Assembly: GCA_030616565.1 (NCBI GenBank)
Contig: JAUWXC010000015.1
Coordinates: 1-10,191 of the forward strand
Reading direction: 5' to 3'
From: Methanocellales archaeon
GTDB taxonomy: Archaea; Halobacteriota; UBA148; JAUWXC01
DNA: 10,191 nt
Made by a program: the position numbers and the translations under genes. Positions within the stretch are counted from its first letter, which is position 1; every line of letters begins with the position of its first letter. Below the pieces are notes generated by a model. The model ran no database searches. It saw only the letters and a list, made by a program, of their open reading frames with translations, and was not told where the DNA came from. Shown one piece after another: positions 1 through 6,216 of the stretch.

Positions 1-83
1 AAAAAGATTGTTGGCCAGACTTGGCTACCCCCGCTTGCTTAATAGTGTTAATATAGTAATTCACTTCTTTAAGATAACCTTCA
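1..83. other. AT-rich left edge, no recognised gene
   Basis: This stretch is AT-rich. One plus-strand frame is open from the window edge to a stop at 113-115, and another stops at 40-42. Either could be the tail of a gene that begins outside the window, but neither short translation resembles a family I know. No tRNA-like fold, terminal repeat or promoter stands out. Confidence 0.4.
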
Positions 84-284
84 TCATTCCGTTGTATGCT
101 TGGCAGTCTTCCTAGCTAGGTGAAGCATAATGCACATCACGCCAAACCAGAATAGGTTGTCACCATTTTTTAGTACGTCCCATGTTTGCCGCAGAATGCT
201 TATAAACTGCTCTGCCACTTCTTTCTCTATTTTTATTTGCTCCACTATCTGGCTTATCTGCTTTTCATATGCACTTATTTCCAT
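84..284 (-). CDS. Possible small protein of unknown function (66 aa)
   Basis: I do not recognise this protein. The N-terminal half (about residues 5-35) is rich in Glu, Lys, Gln and Ile in a pattern that suggests an amphipathic helix or short coiled coil. Residues about 44-57 are hydrophobic (Leu-Phe-Trp-Phe followed by Val, Met, Cys, Ile), followed by a basic His/Lys/Arg tail, so it could touch a membrane or pack against a partner. The ATG at 284 has a GGTGG ribosome-binding-like stretch four bases upstream. The gene diverges from the methanogenesis marker 12 gene, with 85 bases between the two starts and an AT-rich element that could serve both. It could be real, the remnant of a longer gene, or a chance reading frame. 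No other strand or frame here offers a better candidate. Confidence 0.4.
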   Translation of the reverse strand: MEISAYEKQISQIVEQIKIEKEVAEQFISILRQTWDVLKNGDNLFWFGVMCIMLHLARKTAKHTTE

Positions 285-314
285 TTTGCCACCATTGAAG
301 TAAGCACCTCAGCA

Positions 315-328
315 CAAATTAAATTATC
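315..328 (+). promoter_or_regulatory. Putative TATA box for the methanogenesis marker 12 gene
   Basis: The AT-rich stretch CAAATTAAATTATC lies about 45-55 bases before the ATG at 370. Archaeal transcription usually starts about 25 bases downstream of the TATA box, which would leave a leader of roughly 20-25 bases holding the AAGGAG ribosome-binding site at 356-361. Read on the other strand, the same stretch (GATAATTTAATTTG) is also correctly placed for the small divergent gene that starts at 284. This is position-based inference with no BRE clear enough to confirm it. Confidence 0.4.
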
Positions 329-369
329 GTTGAACGTCATCTTCTAATCGGGCTGAAGGAGTAAAGAAC

Positions 370-1320
370 ATGTTCATCGGAGTGGACCATGGCACCGTTG
401 CCATACGGTTTGGAACAGATGACGGGCGGACTTTTGGGCTATCACGTGAAACCGCCAAAAAGATGACAGACAGCAGGTTGTTAGAAAGCATCCTGAGCGG
501 TCTAAACGTCGAAAAAAGTGACATCGACCTGATCGCCGTCAGCTATTCGATGGGAGACGCCATCACGAAGATCACCGATATACAGCGCGTAACTAACAGA
601 GGCGTGAGATGCACAAAAGGCGCAGGAACGTTCATAGGCGGCGGAACGCATGTCTTTGATGTGATTCAAAAATCTGGCATCCCAGCAATCGTGTTGCCCG
701 GCATACATTCTAGGAGTAATGTGGATTTAAGAATGAAGATGTTCTCACACGGTGCCAGTGCTGAGAAGGTGGGTGCTGCATATCGCGTCCTTTTGCAGAA
801 CCATAATACCTTCATCTTCTCAGACATAAGCTCGAATACCATTACACTTGGTGTGGCAGATGGAAAAATCATCGGCGCCATAGACGCGTGCATCTTTGCG
901 CCTGGAATACTCCAAGGTCCGCTTGACTTGGAGGCGATTCACGATGTTGACAGCGGCAAAATGAGCGCAAGCGATGCCTTTTCATCGGGTGGTGTTTTAA
1001 AGCATGCGCCATACAAGAGCATCGCGGACCTGCTGAGCGTGGAAGATGGCGTATCGCGACTGGCAATCGACAGACTGGCGCTTTTTGGTGCCATGGAAAT
1101 AGCGGCAATGAAGGTGCTTGTCAAAGATTATAGCGAGCTGGAAAGCATCTTCGTATGCGGAGAAGACCTCATCAGGCAAAAAATCAGCTTGCTCTTGGGT
1201 GAGGAAATTGTGGGACAGGATAGATGGTGCGCCGCCATCGGCTGTGCTGAAATAGCCAGAGATGTTTATGCCGGCGAAAAGACCATTCTTGGGATTAAAG
1301 TCGATTACGGGCCAAAATGA
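370..1320 (+). CDS. Methanogenesis marker protein 12 (UPF0285-like, ASKHA-fold)
   Basis: This 316-residue protein matches the methanogenesis marker 12 family, conserved in methanogens and their relatives and of unproven biochemical role. The N-terminus (FIGVDHGT, residues 2-9) resembles the phosphate-1 loop of the acetate kinase/sugar kinase/Hsp70 fold. Residues 151-162 (SDISSNTITLGV) look like the phosphate-2 loop, and the FVCGED stretch near 261-266 sits where an adenosine-binding motif would fall. An ATP-dependent kinase-like or chaperone-like activity is therefore plausible but inferred. The YSMGDAITKI stretch (59-68) and the APGILQGPLD stretch (177-186) are further distinctive segments. 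The ATG at 370 is supported by AAGGAG at 356-361, eight bases upstream. The gene precedes the POR operon on the same strand, but a separate TATA-like box lies between them, so co-transcription is not certain. No frameshift or truncation is visible. Confidence 0.85.
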   Translation: MFIGVDHGTVAIRFGTDDGRTFGLSRETAKKMTDSRLLESILSGLNVEKSDIDLIAVSYSMGDAITKITDIQRVTNRGVRCTKGAGTFIGGGTHVFDVIQKSGIPAIVLPGIHSRSNVDLRMKMFSHGASAEKVGAAYRVLLQNHNTFIFSDISSNTITLGVADGKIIGAIDACIFAPGILQGPLDLEAIHDVDSGKMSASDAFSSGGVLKHAPYKSIADLLSVEDGVSRLAIDRLALFGAMEIAAMKVLVKDYSELESIFVCGEDLIRQKISLLLGEEIVGQDRWCAAIGCAEIARDVYAGEKTILGIKVDYGPK

Positions 1321-1335
1321 ATTTTGGTTCACAAT

Positions 1336-1345
1336 ACTTAAATAG
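1336..1345 (+). promoter_or_regulatory. Putative TATA box of the POR operon
   Basis: ACTTAAATAG is a good archaeal box A-like element in the short AT-rich gap after the marker 12 gene. Initiation about 25 bases downstream would fall near 1366-1372. That gives a leader of roughly 20-30 bases carrying the AAGGA ribosome-binding site (1382-1386) in front of porC. No experimental start site is available, so this rests on motif and spacing. Confidence 0.55.
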
Positions 1346-1389
1346 AAGCCCCTATCTAAAAATCTTACACGTATTATCATTAAGGATTG

Positions 1390-1944
1390 ATGGATGTGAA
1401 GGAGATAAGAATACATGGGCGGGGTGGCCAGGGCTCTGTTACTGCCGCTGAGTTACTGGCGGTAGCTGCTTTTGAAGACGGCAAATACAGTCAGGCCTTC
1501 CCAGCGTTTGGGGTAGAGCGTCGGGGTGCACCTGTTCAGGCATTTACAAGAATCAGTGACAGCCCAATCAGGCTCAGAAGTCAGATTTACGAACCGGATT
1601 ACGTAATTGTCCAGGACCCGACACTTCTTGAAGTGGTAGAGGTTGCAAGCGGCACAAAGGATGACGGAATCATCCTCATCAACAGCGAGTTTCCGCCGGA
1701 TAAGTTCGAACTGGACACGAAAGCAAATATTATGACAGTCGATGCCACAAAGATTGCACTCGACATCATTGGGCGACCAATCGTCAATACAGTGCTTCTG
1801 GGTGCTTTTGCGGGTACGACCGGTGAGATTAACCCAGAATCCATTAAGGATGCTGTCAAGGAACGCTTCCCTGGTAAAGTCGGCGAAAAGAATGCAGTGG
1901 CCATACAGAAAGCATATGATATTATAACGGGGGCTAAGGCATGA
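1390..1944 (+). CDS. porC: Pyruvate:ferredoxin oxidoreductase, gamma subunit (PorC/PorG)
   Basis: This is the gamma subunit of the heterotetrameric enzyme that interconverts pyruvate and acetyl-CoA plus CO2, using ferredoxin as electron carrier. The conserved start of the domain, [18 protein letters not shown], is present, followed by [16 protein letters not shown], both hallmarks of the gamma domain that helps form the CoA-binding region. The length (about 184 aa) is normal. Three possible starts lie close together: TTG 1387, ATG 1390 and GTG 1396. ATG 1390 is used here, but it sits only three bases after AAGGA (1382-1386). GTG 1396, nine bases after that site, would give the N-terminus MKEIRIHG seen in many homologues and may be the real start. 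It is the first gene of the gamma-delta-alpha-beta operon and overlaps porD by four bases (ATGA). Confidence 0.93.
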   Translation: MDVKEIRIHGRGGQGSVTAAELLAVAAFEDGKYSQAFPAFGVERRGAPVQAFTRISDSPIRLRSQIYEPDYVIVQDPTLLEVVEVASGTKDDGIILINSEFPPDKFELDTKANIMTVDATKIALDIIGRPIVNTVLLGAFAGTTGEINPESIKDAVKERFPGKVGEKNAVAIQKAYDIITGAKA

Positions 1945-2201
1945 AAATTGCACCAGGCGGTGTATGCAAGCCCGGCACCACACGTGTGAACAAGACTGGG
2001 GGATGGCGAACATATCGACCGGTCTACGACTATGACAAATGCATAAAATGCAAGTTGTGTGAATTATTGTGTCCTGAGAGTTCGGTACTTCCAAAAGATG
2101 ACGGGTTTTACGAGTTTGACTACGATTTCTGTAAAGGATGCGGAATCTGTGCAAACGAATGTCCAAAACAGGCAATCGAGATGGTCCTGGAGGAGAAATA
2201 A
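1941..2201 (+). CDS. porD: Pyruvate:ferredoxin oxidoreductase, delta subunit (2[4Fe-4S] ferredoxin-like)
   Basis: This 86-residue iron-sulfur subunit passes electrons from the catalytic alpha/beta subunits towards external ferredoxin. It has two complete CxxCxxCxxxC motifs: Cys 34, 37, 40, 44 ([11 protein letters not shown]) and Cys 64, 67, 70, 74 ([11 protein letters not shown]). Both end in a Cys-Pro pair, as expected for two [4Fe-4S] clusters. The N-terminal segment with GGVCKPGTT and GGWRTYRPV is typical of PorD rather than free ferredoxins. It starts within the stop of porC (ATGA overlap) and its TAA stop shares a base with the ATG of porA, so translation of the three is probably coupled. 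Confidence 0.94.
   Translation: MKIAPGGVCKPGTTRVNKTGGWRTYRPVYDYDKCIKCKLCELLCPESSVLPKDDGFYEFDYDFCKGCGICANECPKQAIEMVLEEK
2189..2195 (+). promoter_or_regulatory. Ribosome-binding site deciding the porA start
   Basis: GGAGGAG, inside the last codons of porD, sits five bases before the ATG at 2201. It is the strongest such site seen in the operon and argues against the longer upstream frame being used for porA. Confidence 0.7.
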
Positions 2202-3412
2202 TGACGGCTCAAGAGGTCGACAAGAAGAAGATGGTGGTAGTTGAAGGGTCGTACGCGGTTGCGCATTCAGTCAAGATATGCAAACCCAATGTAATATCAG
2301 CATACCCGATTACTCCGCAGACCCATATTGTAGAGAACCTCTCACAATTTATAGCAGACGGCGAGATGCCGGATTGTGAGTACCACAATGTCGAGTCCGA
2401 GTTCTCTGCACTCTCGGCACTTGTCGGTGCATCGGCAGTGGGTGCGAGGACGTATTCAGCCACGACATCACAGGGACTTGAACTGATGCACGAGGTGCTG
2501 TTCAATGTTTCAGGTATGCGCCTGCCCATTGTTATGACGATAATAAACAGGGCAGTGAGCGCGCCCATCAATATCTGGAACGACCATCAGGATTCGATAT
2601 CCCAGAGAGATACCGGCTGGATCCAATTGTATGCAGAGGATACGCAGGAAGCAGCCGATATGACTGCACAGGCGCACAAGATTGCCGAAGATAAGGACGT
2701 TCTGCTGCCTGTGATGATTTGCATGGACGGATACATCTTATCCCATGTTTATGAACCGGTTGTATTGCTTGAGCAGGATCTGGTGGATGAATACCTACCG
2801 GGGTATGCGCCAGTGTTCGTACTTGACCCCAAAAATCCAATGACATTCGGGGCATTTGCAGCCCCATCGACCTATACAGAGTTCAGATACCTACAGGAGC
2901 AGGCAATGGGTGTGGCTCTGAAAAAAATTGAGGATGCTGCAAACAAGTTTAATGAGATTTTTGGCAGATACTACGGCGGACTCATTGATGAGTATGAAAC
3001 CGAGGATGCCGAGATCATAATTATGGCAATGGGGTCAATTATCGGTACAATTAAGGATGTCATTGATGCGCGCCGCAGCAAGGGTGAGAAGATTGGTCTC
3101 TTGAAAGTCAGGTCCTTCAGGCCGTTCCCGGTCGAGGCGACTCGAAAGGCTCTTAAGAATGCTAAAGTGATTGTCACGCTGGATAAGAACATATCAATCG
3201 GTCTAAACGAGGGCGCATTGTGTACCGAGACCAAGGCATGTCTACACAATACGAATATCGATGCGCCGGTCATTGGATACACGGTCGGTCTCGGCGGACG
3301 GGACATACCTATCCACACGATTGAAAATATCATCGATCAGGCCAAAGAAGTAATGAGTTCCGGTATTACTGTCGAGAGCCAGTTCACTGATCTGAGGGAG
3401 GATTTAATATGA
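2201..3412 (+). CDS. porA: Pyruvate:ferredoxin oxidoreductase, alpha subunit
   Basis: This 403-residue alpha subunit forms the active site together with PorB and contains the pyrimidine-side thiamine diphosphate (TPP) domain. Visible landmarks are SAYPITPQT (about 33-41), the VESEFSAL stretch (64-71) with the Glu expected to contact [16 protein letters not shown] (86-98), and [16 protein letters not shown] (116-131). A C-terminal transketolase-like domain carries the [10 protein letters not shown] stretch. The start at 2201 is chosen because GGAGGAG (2189-2195) lies five bases upstream and because the A of the ATG is the last base of the porD stop. The reading frame is open back to about 2138, but that part would lie inside porD. 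The gene overlaps porB by ATGA at 3409-3412. The family is shared with 2-oxoisovalerate and 2-oxoglutarate oxidoreductases. The operon order and the PorB features favour pyruvate. Confidence 0.94.
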   Translation: MTAQEVDKKKMVVVEGSYAVAHSVKICKPNVISAYPITPQTHIVENLSQFIADGEMPDCEYHNVESEFSALSALVGASAVGARTYSATTSQGLELMHEVLFNVSGMRLPIVMTIINRAVSAPINIWNDHQDSISQRDTGWIQLYAEDTQEAADMTAQAHKIAEDKDVLLPVMICMDGYILSHVYEPVVLLEQDLVDEYLPGYAPVFVLDPKNPMTFGAFAAPSTYTEFRYLQEQAMGVALKKIEDAANKFNEIFGRYYGGLIDEYETEDAEIIIMAMGSIIGTIKDVIDARRSKGEKIGLLKVRSFRPFPVEATRKALKNAKVIVTLDKNISIGLNEGALCTETKACLHNTNIDAPVIGYTVGLGGRDIPIHTIENIIDQAKEVMSSGITVESQFTDLREDLI

Positions 3413-4287
3413 AATCATTGTTAGCCCCTGGACACAGAGGATGCGCGGGATGCTGTGACGCAATGGCTGCGAAGTTCACATTGATGGCAGCGGGCGAGGA
3501 TTGTATCGTGGTAAGCCCGACAGGATGTCTGGAAGTGATGACCACTCCATATCCTGAATCCGCATGGGAAGTTCCCTGGATCCACTCCCTGTTCGAAAAT
3601 ACTGCTGCTGTGGCATCCGGAATTGAGGCAGGTCTGAATGCATTGGGTAAAAAGAAGAATACAAAGGTTATTGCAATAGGTGGAGACGGCGCCACAATCG
3701 ATATCGGGGTGCGCTCCATCTCCGGTGCTTTTGAGCGTGGACACGACTTTACGTATGTATGTATGGATAACGAAGCGTACATGAATACGGGTGTGCAGCG
3801 AAGTGGCGCCACGCCATACGATGCATCGACGACCACAAGTCCGGCGGGAAGAGCATCATTCGGAAATCCGCGACCGAAAAAGAATATGCCTGCCATTATG
3901 GCGGCTCACGGCTCACCATATGTTGCAACCACATCCGTTGCTTATCCAAAGGATGCAATCAAAAAGGTGCGCAGGGCTATAGAGACAGAGGGGCCCACTT
4001 ACGTTCAGATACATGCACCCTGCCCGACAGGGTGGAGATTCGACTCCTCCAAGACCGTGGAGGTTGGAAGACTGGCGGTGGAGACTGCGCTGTGGCCGAT
4101 GTACGAGATGGTTGACGGAAAGATTGAGGCGGTGAAGAAAATCAAGAATCGCAAATCTGTAGAAGAATATCTGAAGATGCAGGGCAGGTTTAAACACCTG
4201 TTCAAAAAAGAGGGCGGCGACGCTGAGATAAAAAAGATACAAGAGATTGCGGATGCGAATGCGAAGCAACTCGGGTTGGATATGTGA
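3409..4287 (+). CDS. porB: Pyruvate:ferredoxin oxidoreductase, beta subunit (TPP and proximal 4Fe-4S)
   Basis: This 292-residue beta subunit binds the diphosphate of TPP and the cluster nearest the active site. The TPP motif begins at GDGATIDIG (92-100) and ends with NEAYMNTG (121-128). Cluster ligands are predicted at Cys 12, Cys 15, Cys 40 and Cys 205. The 3- and 25-residue gaps among the first three match the spacing known from bacterial pyruvate:ferredoxin oxidoreductases. Cys 205 lies in the expected CPTGW motif. The segment [18 protein letters not shown] is typical of pyruvate-specific enzymes. The extra Cys 16 next to Cys 15 is unlikely to be a ligand. Its start overlaps porA by four bases. 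Its stop TGA (4285-4287) contains the first base of the purO ATG. Confidence 0.95.
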   Translation: MKSLLAPGHRGCAGCCDAMAAKFTLMAAGEDCIVVSPTGCLEVMTTPYPESAWEVPWIHSLFENTAAVASGIEAGLNALGKKKNTKVIAIGGDGATIDIGVRSISGAFERGHDFTYVCMDNEAYMNTGVQRSGATPYDASTTTSPAGRASFGNPRPKKNMPAIMAAHGSPYVATTSVAYPKDAIKKVRRAIETEGPTYVQIHAPCPTGWRFDSSKTVEVGRLAVETALWPMYEMVDGKIEAVKKIKNRKSVEEYLKMQGRFKHLFKKEGGDAEIKKIQEIADANAKQLGLDM

Positions 4288-4904
4288 TGTGCACTTCGTG
4301 TAAGCCTAAGGCGTACGTCGGCAGGATGGTCGCAATAGGAAAGTCGGATGGTAAGCCTTTTGTTGGATATCGTGTGTCTTCGCGCTCTTTTCCGAATAGG
4401 ATGGCTGTGGCAAAGGATGGCATTGTGTCGATAGCGCCAAAGGACCCAGCAGACATGTTCAAAAGACCGTACATTTCCTACAATTGCAGAAGGATAGTTG
4501 GTCAAAGGGTAGTTGCCACAAACGGCTCTCATACTGACGTCATAGCTGAAAAAATCCAGCAGGGATATCCGCCAAGAGATGCCCTCGCGTTAGGATTGCT
4601 CACGATGGACTATGAGAAGAATGCGTACAACACTCCGAGAATTGTAGAAATCATCGATGCAACTGGTTTGGGATACTTGGGCATCATCCGGGCAAGTGGA
4701 ATGAACATTCGGGAGTTTAAGCCAGAGGATGGCGTATTCTTCGTCGCTACATATGAGAAGACGGATTTTGAAAAACTGGAGTTGCACGGCTCCACCGCAC
4801 AGGAGATCGCCCAATCCATGTACGAATTGAAATTCGAGCATCCTGTGTGTGCGACTGCTGCTTTGTGGGATGGAGCGTTTAAGATTGGCGTGTATAATGG
4901 ATAA
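4287..4904 (+). CDS. purO: IMP cyclohydrolase, archaeal type (PurO)
   Basis: PurO closes the purine ring, converting FAICAR to IMP, the last step of de novo IMP synthesis in many archaea that lack the bacterial PurH cyclohydrolase domain. Recognition rests on the family signature YRVSSRSFPNR near residues 28-38, and on ISYNCRRIVG, NGSHTDVIAEK and LLTMDYEKN with NTPRI. All of these occur in the same order in archaeal PurO proteins such as the Methanothermobacter enzyme. The length, about 205 aa, is normal. The chosen ATG (4287) overlaps the last base of the porB stop. A GTG at 4284 is also in frame. Most PurO proteins begin directly at the Tyr-x-Gly-Arg stretch. Here about ten extra residues with two cysteines (CTSC) come first, and no later start codon restores the usual N-terminus except the ATG inside the GRMV segment, which would cut into the fold. 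Co-transcription with por genes is inferred from the overlap. Confidence 0.92.
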   Translation: MCTSCKPKAYVGRMVAIGKSDGKPFVGYRVSSRSFPNRMAVAKDGIVSIAPKDPADMFKRPYISYNCRRIVGQRVVATNGSHTDVIAEKIQQGYPPRDALALGLLTMDYEKNAYNTPRIVEIIDATGLGYLGIIRASGMNIREFKPEDGVFFVATYEKTDFEKLELHGSTAQEIAQSMYELKFEHPVCATAALWDGAFKIGVYNG

Positions 4905-4905
4905 C

Positions 4906-4914
4906 CTTATTATC
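4906..4914 (+). promoter_or_regulatory. Weak TATA-like stretch before the antiporter gene
   Basis: CTTATTATC lies in the 32-base gap after purO, about 23-31 bases before the ATG at 4937, and no ribosome-binding site is evident next to that ATG. The arrangement would fit a leaderless transcript, common in archaea, but read-through from the por-purO transcript is equally possible. Confidence 0.25.
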
Positions 4915-4936
4915 CTAAACCAAGCAAGTTAAAATC

Positions 4937-5245
4937 ATGCATGACATGGTTTTAATCGTATCCTATTTTTCCTTCCTACTTGGATTCGGGGTTTTAGTCG
5001 CAAACATGATGAAAAAGATTAGAATCCCCGATACCGTCTTTTTACTCCTGATTGGACTGGCTTGCGGCCCTACCATATGGAAAAATCCCGCTGTTGTGCA
5101 ACATATCCAACTTACCATCGTTGACGTGGACGCCATGTCTGTCGTACCTGATTTTCTCAGGACGCTCGCCTTGGTTTTAATCGTCTTTACGGGTGCCTTC
5201 AACCTGCGATTCAGCGAACTCAAAAAGTCTCAGATGTCTCCATAA
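4937..5245 (+). CDS. CPA1/NhaP-type cation:proton antiporter, N-terminal fragment (frame-broken)
   Basis: This is the first of two frames that together encode one membrane antiporter, expected to exchange Na+ (or K+) for H+ across the cytoplasmic membrane. Residues about 4-24 form a first membrane helix. RIPDTVFLLLIGLACGP (29-45) is the typical second helix and loop of CPA1 and CPA2 exchangers. A further helix spans about 74-90 and ends in GAFNLRFSELKK, matching the usual end of TM3. Immediately after the two lysines the frame gives only five more residues before a TAA. Shifting to the next frame there continues the protein (VSDVSIKLAFLVVIL). The ATG at 4937 has no clear ribosome-binding site, and an in-frame ATG at 4946 is an alternative. 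On its own this fragment would not transport ions. Confidence 0.8.
   Translation: MHDMVLIVSYFSFLLGFGVLVANMMKKIRIPDTVFLLLIGLACGPTIWKNPAVVQHIQLTIVDVDAMSVVPDFLRTLALVLIVFTGAFNLRFSELKKSQMSP
5222..5226 (+). other. Apparent frameshift site in the antiporter gene (A5 run)
   Basis: Five adenines follow CTC at the exact point where homology to the antiporter family passes from one frame to the next. One more A would read Glu-Leu-Lys-Lys-Val-Ser-Asp-Val and give a continuous protein of about 426 residues, the normal length for the family. A sequencing or assembly error in a homopolymer or a recent one-base deletion is most likely. Programmed -1 slippage at the AAAAAG tract is possible but has no other support here. 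Confidence 0.75.
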
Positions 5246-5259
5246 AACTGGCATTTTTA

Positions 5260-6216
5260 GTGGTAATCCTGAACACCATCGTTCTCGGAATCATTGCAAA
5301 GTTCATATTCAGTCTTGGCACAGTCCCAGCGCTTCTAATCGGCGCGATAATAAGTGGAACTGATATCAGCGTCGTAGTCACCTTTGAGGACGTGTTGAAA
5401 AAACATGCCAACATTCTCACAACCCTAAAAATGGAGTCGATAATTAACAGTCCTTTGTCCGTACTCATACCTTTCCTTTTCTTGGATTTCTTAAGATCGG
5501 CACCCGGTGCAGTATTAGAGCCAGGCATCTACATCTCAAAGTTCTGGCTGATGATCGTAGCTGGCGTAGGAGGTGGACTTGTCATAGGTCTTGCGGTAAC
5601 CAAGATTTTGGACAGAATGCTGAAGGAATACACACCCCTCCTCATATTCTCTCTCGCACTTTTGACCTATGGATTGGTAGAAGCCGTCGGTGGCTCTGGA
5701 ATGCTCGCAGCCGCTGTTTCTGGATGCATAATTGGGAATACGGCATTCGCTCACAAGAAGGCAGCAAAGGAGTTTCACAGCGAGATTTCCGATATGCTGA
5801 GAATTACCATTTATACTCTCCTGGGGGCGCAGGTATTCCTGGATTTAAATCCAATGCTGATACTGGCTGAGATTCTCTTCGTGCTCTTCGTGTTTGCCGT
5901 CCGCCCCATATTCGTTACATTTCTGGCTAGGGATATAGAAGCAGATTATGAAGGCACAACACTCCTCAAATGGGTCGCACCTAGGGGCATTTCAGCTGCG
6001 GCCATGGCCCCCATCGCGGCGGTAGCCCTGGCGGATCAGCGCATAATGAACGTCGTGTTCATGGTAATCTTCTTCTCCGTGCTTTTCAGTACCATCACAG
6101 CAAGTCTTGTGAGTACAGAAAAGATCTTGGTAATCAGAGATAAGATGATACACATCCGGTCGATGCTGAAAGAGAGGATTGAAAAACCAGAAGAGGGCGA
6201 AGATGAAATTCAATGA
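5260..6216 (+). CDS. CPA1/NhaP-type cation:proton antiporter, main (C-terminal) part
   Basis: This frame carries most of the transporter and is open upstream to the frame break at 5222-5226. The GTG at 5260 has no ribosome-binding site, so it is probably not an independent start. Visible family landmarks are GAIISGTDI (second-frame residues 28-36), the ESIINS stretch (59-64), GGSGMLAAAVSGCIIGN (about 145-161) and WVAPRGISAAAMAPIAAV (about 238-255), with about nine to ten hydrophobic helices. The Arg of PRG is the conserved arginine of the NhaP group. Two departures from the canonical CPA1 pattern stand out. TDP is TDI here, and the usual Asn-Asp pair after Glu-Ser is Asn-Ser (codons 5446-5451), so the standard transported-ion carboxylate is missing. 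The end is a charged cytoplasmic tail (KERIEKPEEGEDEIQ) whose last codons overlap pyrF by 14 bases, implying translational coupling. The substrate ion is not determinable. Confidence 0.85.
   Translation: MVILNTIVLGIIAKFIFSLGTVPALLIGAIISGTDISVVVTFEDVLKKHANILTTLKMESIINSPLSVLIPFLFLDFLRSAPGAVLEPGIYISKFWLMIVAGVGGGLVIGLAVTKILDRMLKEYTPLLIFSLALLTYGLVEAVGGSGMLAAAVSGCIIGNTAFAHKKAAKEFHSEISDMLRITIYTLLGAQVFLDLNPMLILAEILFVLFVFAVRPIFVTFLARDIEADYEGTTLLKWVAPRGISAAAMAPIAAVALADQRIMNVVFMVIFFSVLFSTITASLVSTEKILVIRDKMIHIRSMLKERIEKPEEGEDEIQ

Noticed and set aside
1453..2175. Long antisense reading frame (240 codons) opposite porC and porD
   Set aside because: It lies opposite two clear genes, its apparent cysteine content mirrors codons on the other strand, and the translation matches no domain pattern.
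2138..2200. Upstream extension of porA
   Set aside because: It lies inside porD and adds residues not expected in PorA; the ATG at 2201 has a strong ribosome-binding site.
3384..3896. Antisense frame of 170 codons opposite porB
   Set aside because: It is fully covered by porB, whose catalytic and cluster motifs are intact; composition-driven shadow.
4005..4532. Antisense frame of 175 codons opposite the porB/purO junction
   Set aside because: It spans two well-supported genes and has low-complexity, Arg/His/Ser-rich translation.
6179..6202. TTG start for pyrF eight codons upstream
   Set aside because: It would overlap the antiporter more deeply and adds a Lys/Arg-rich tail not typical of PyrF; the ATG at 6203 is better placed.
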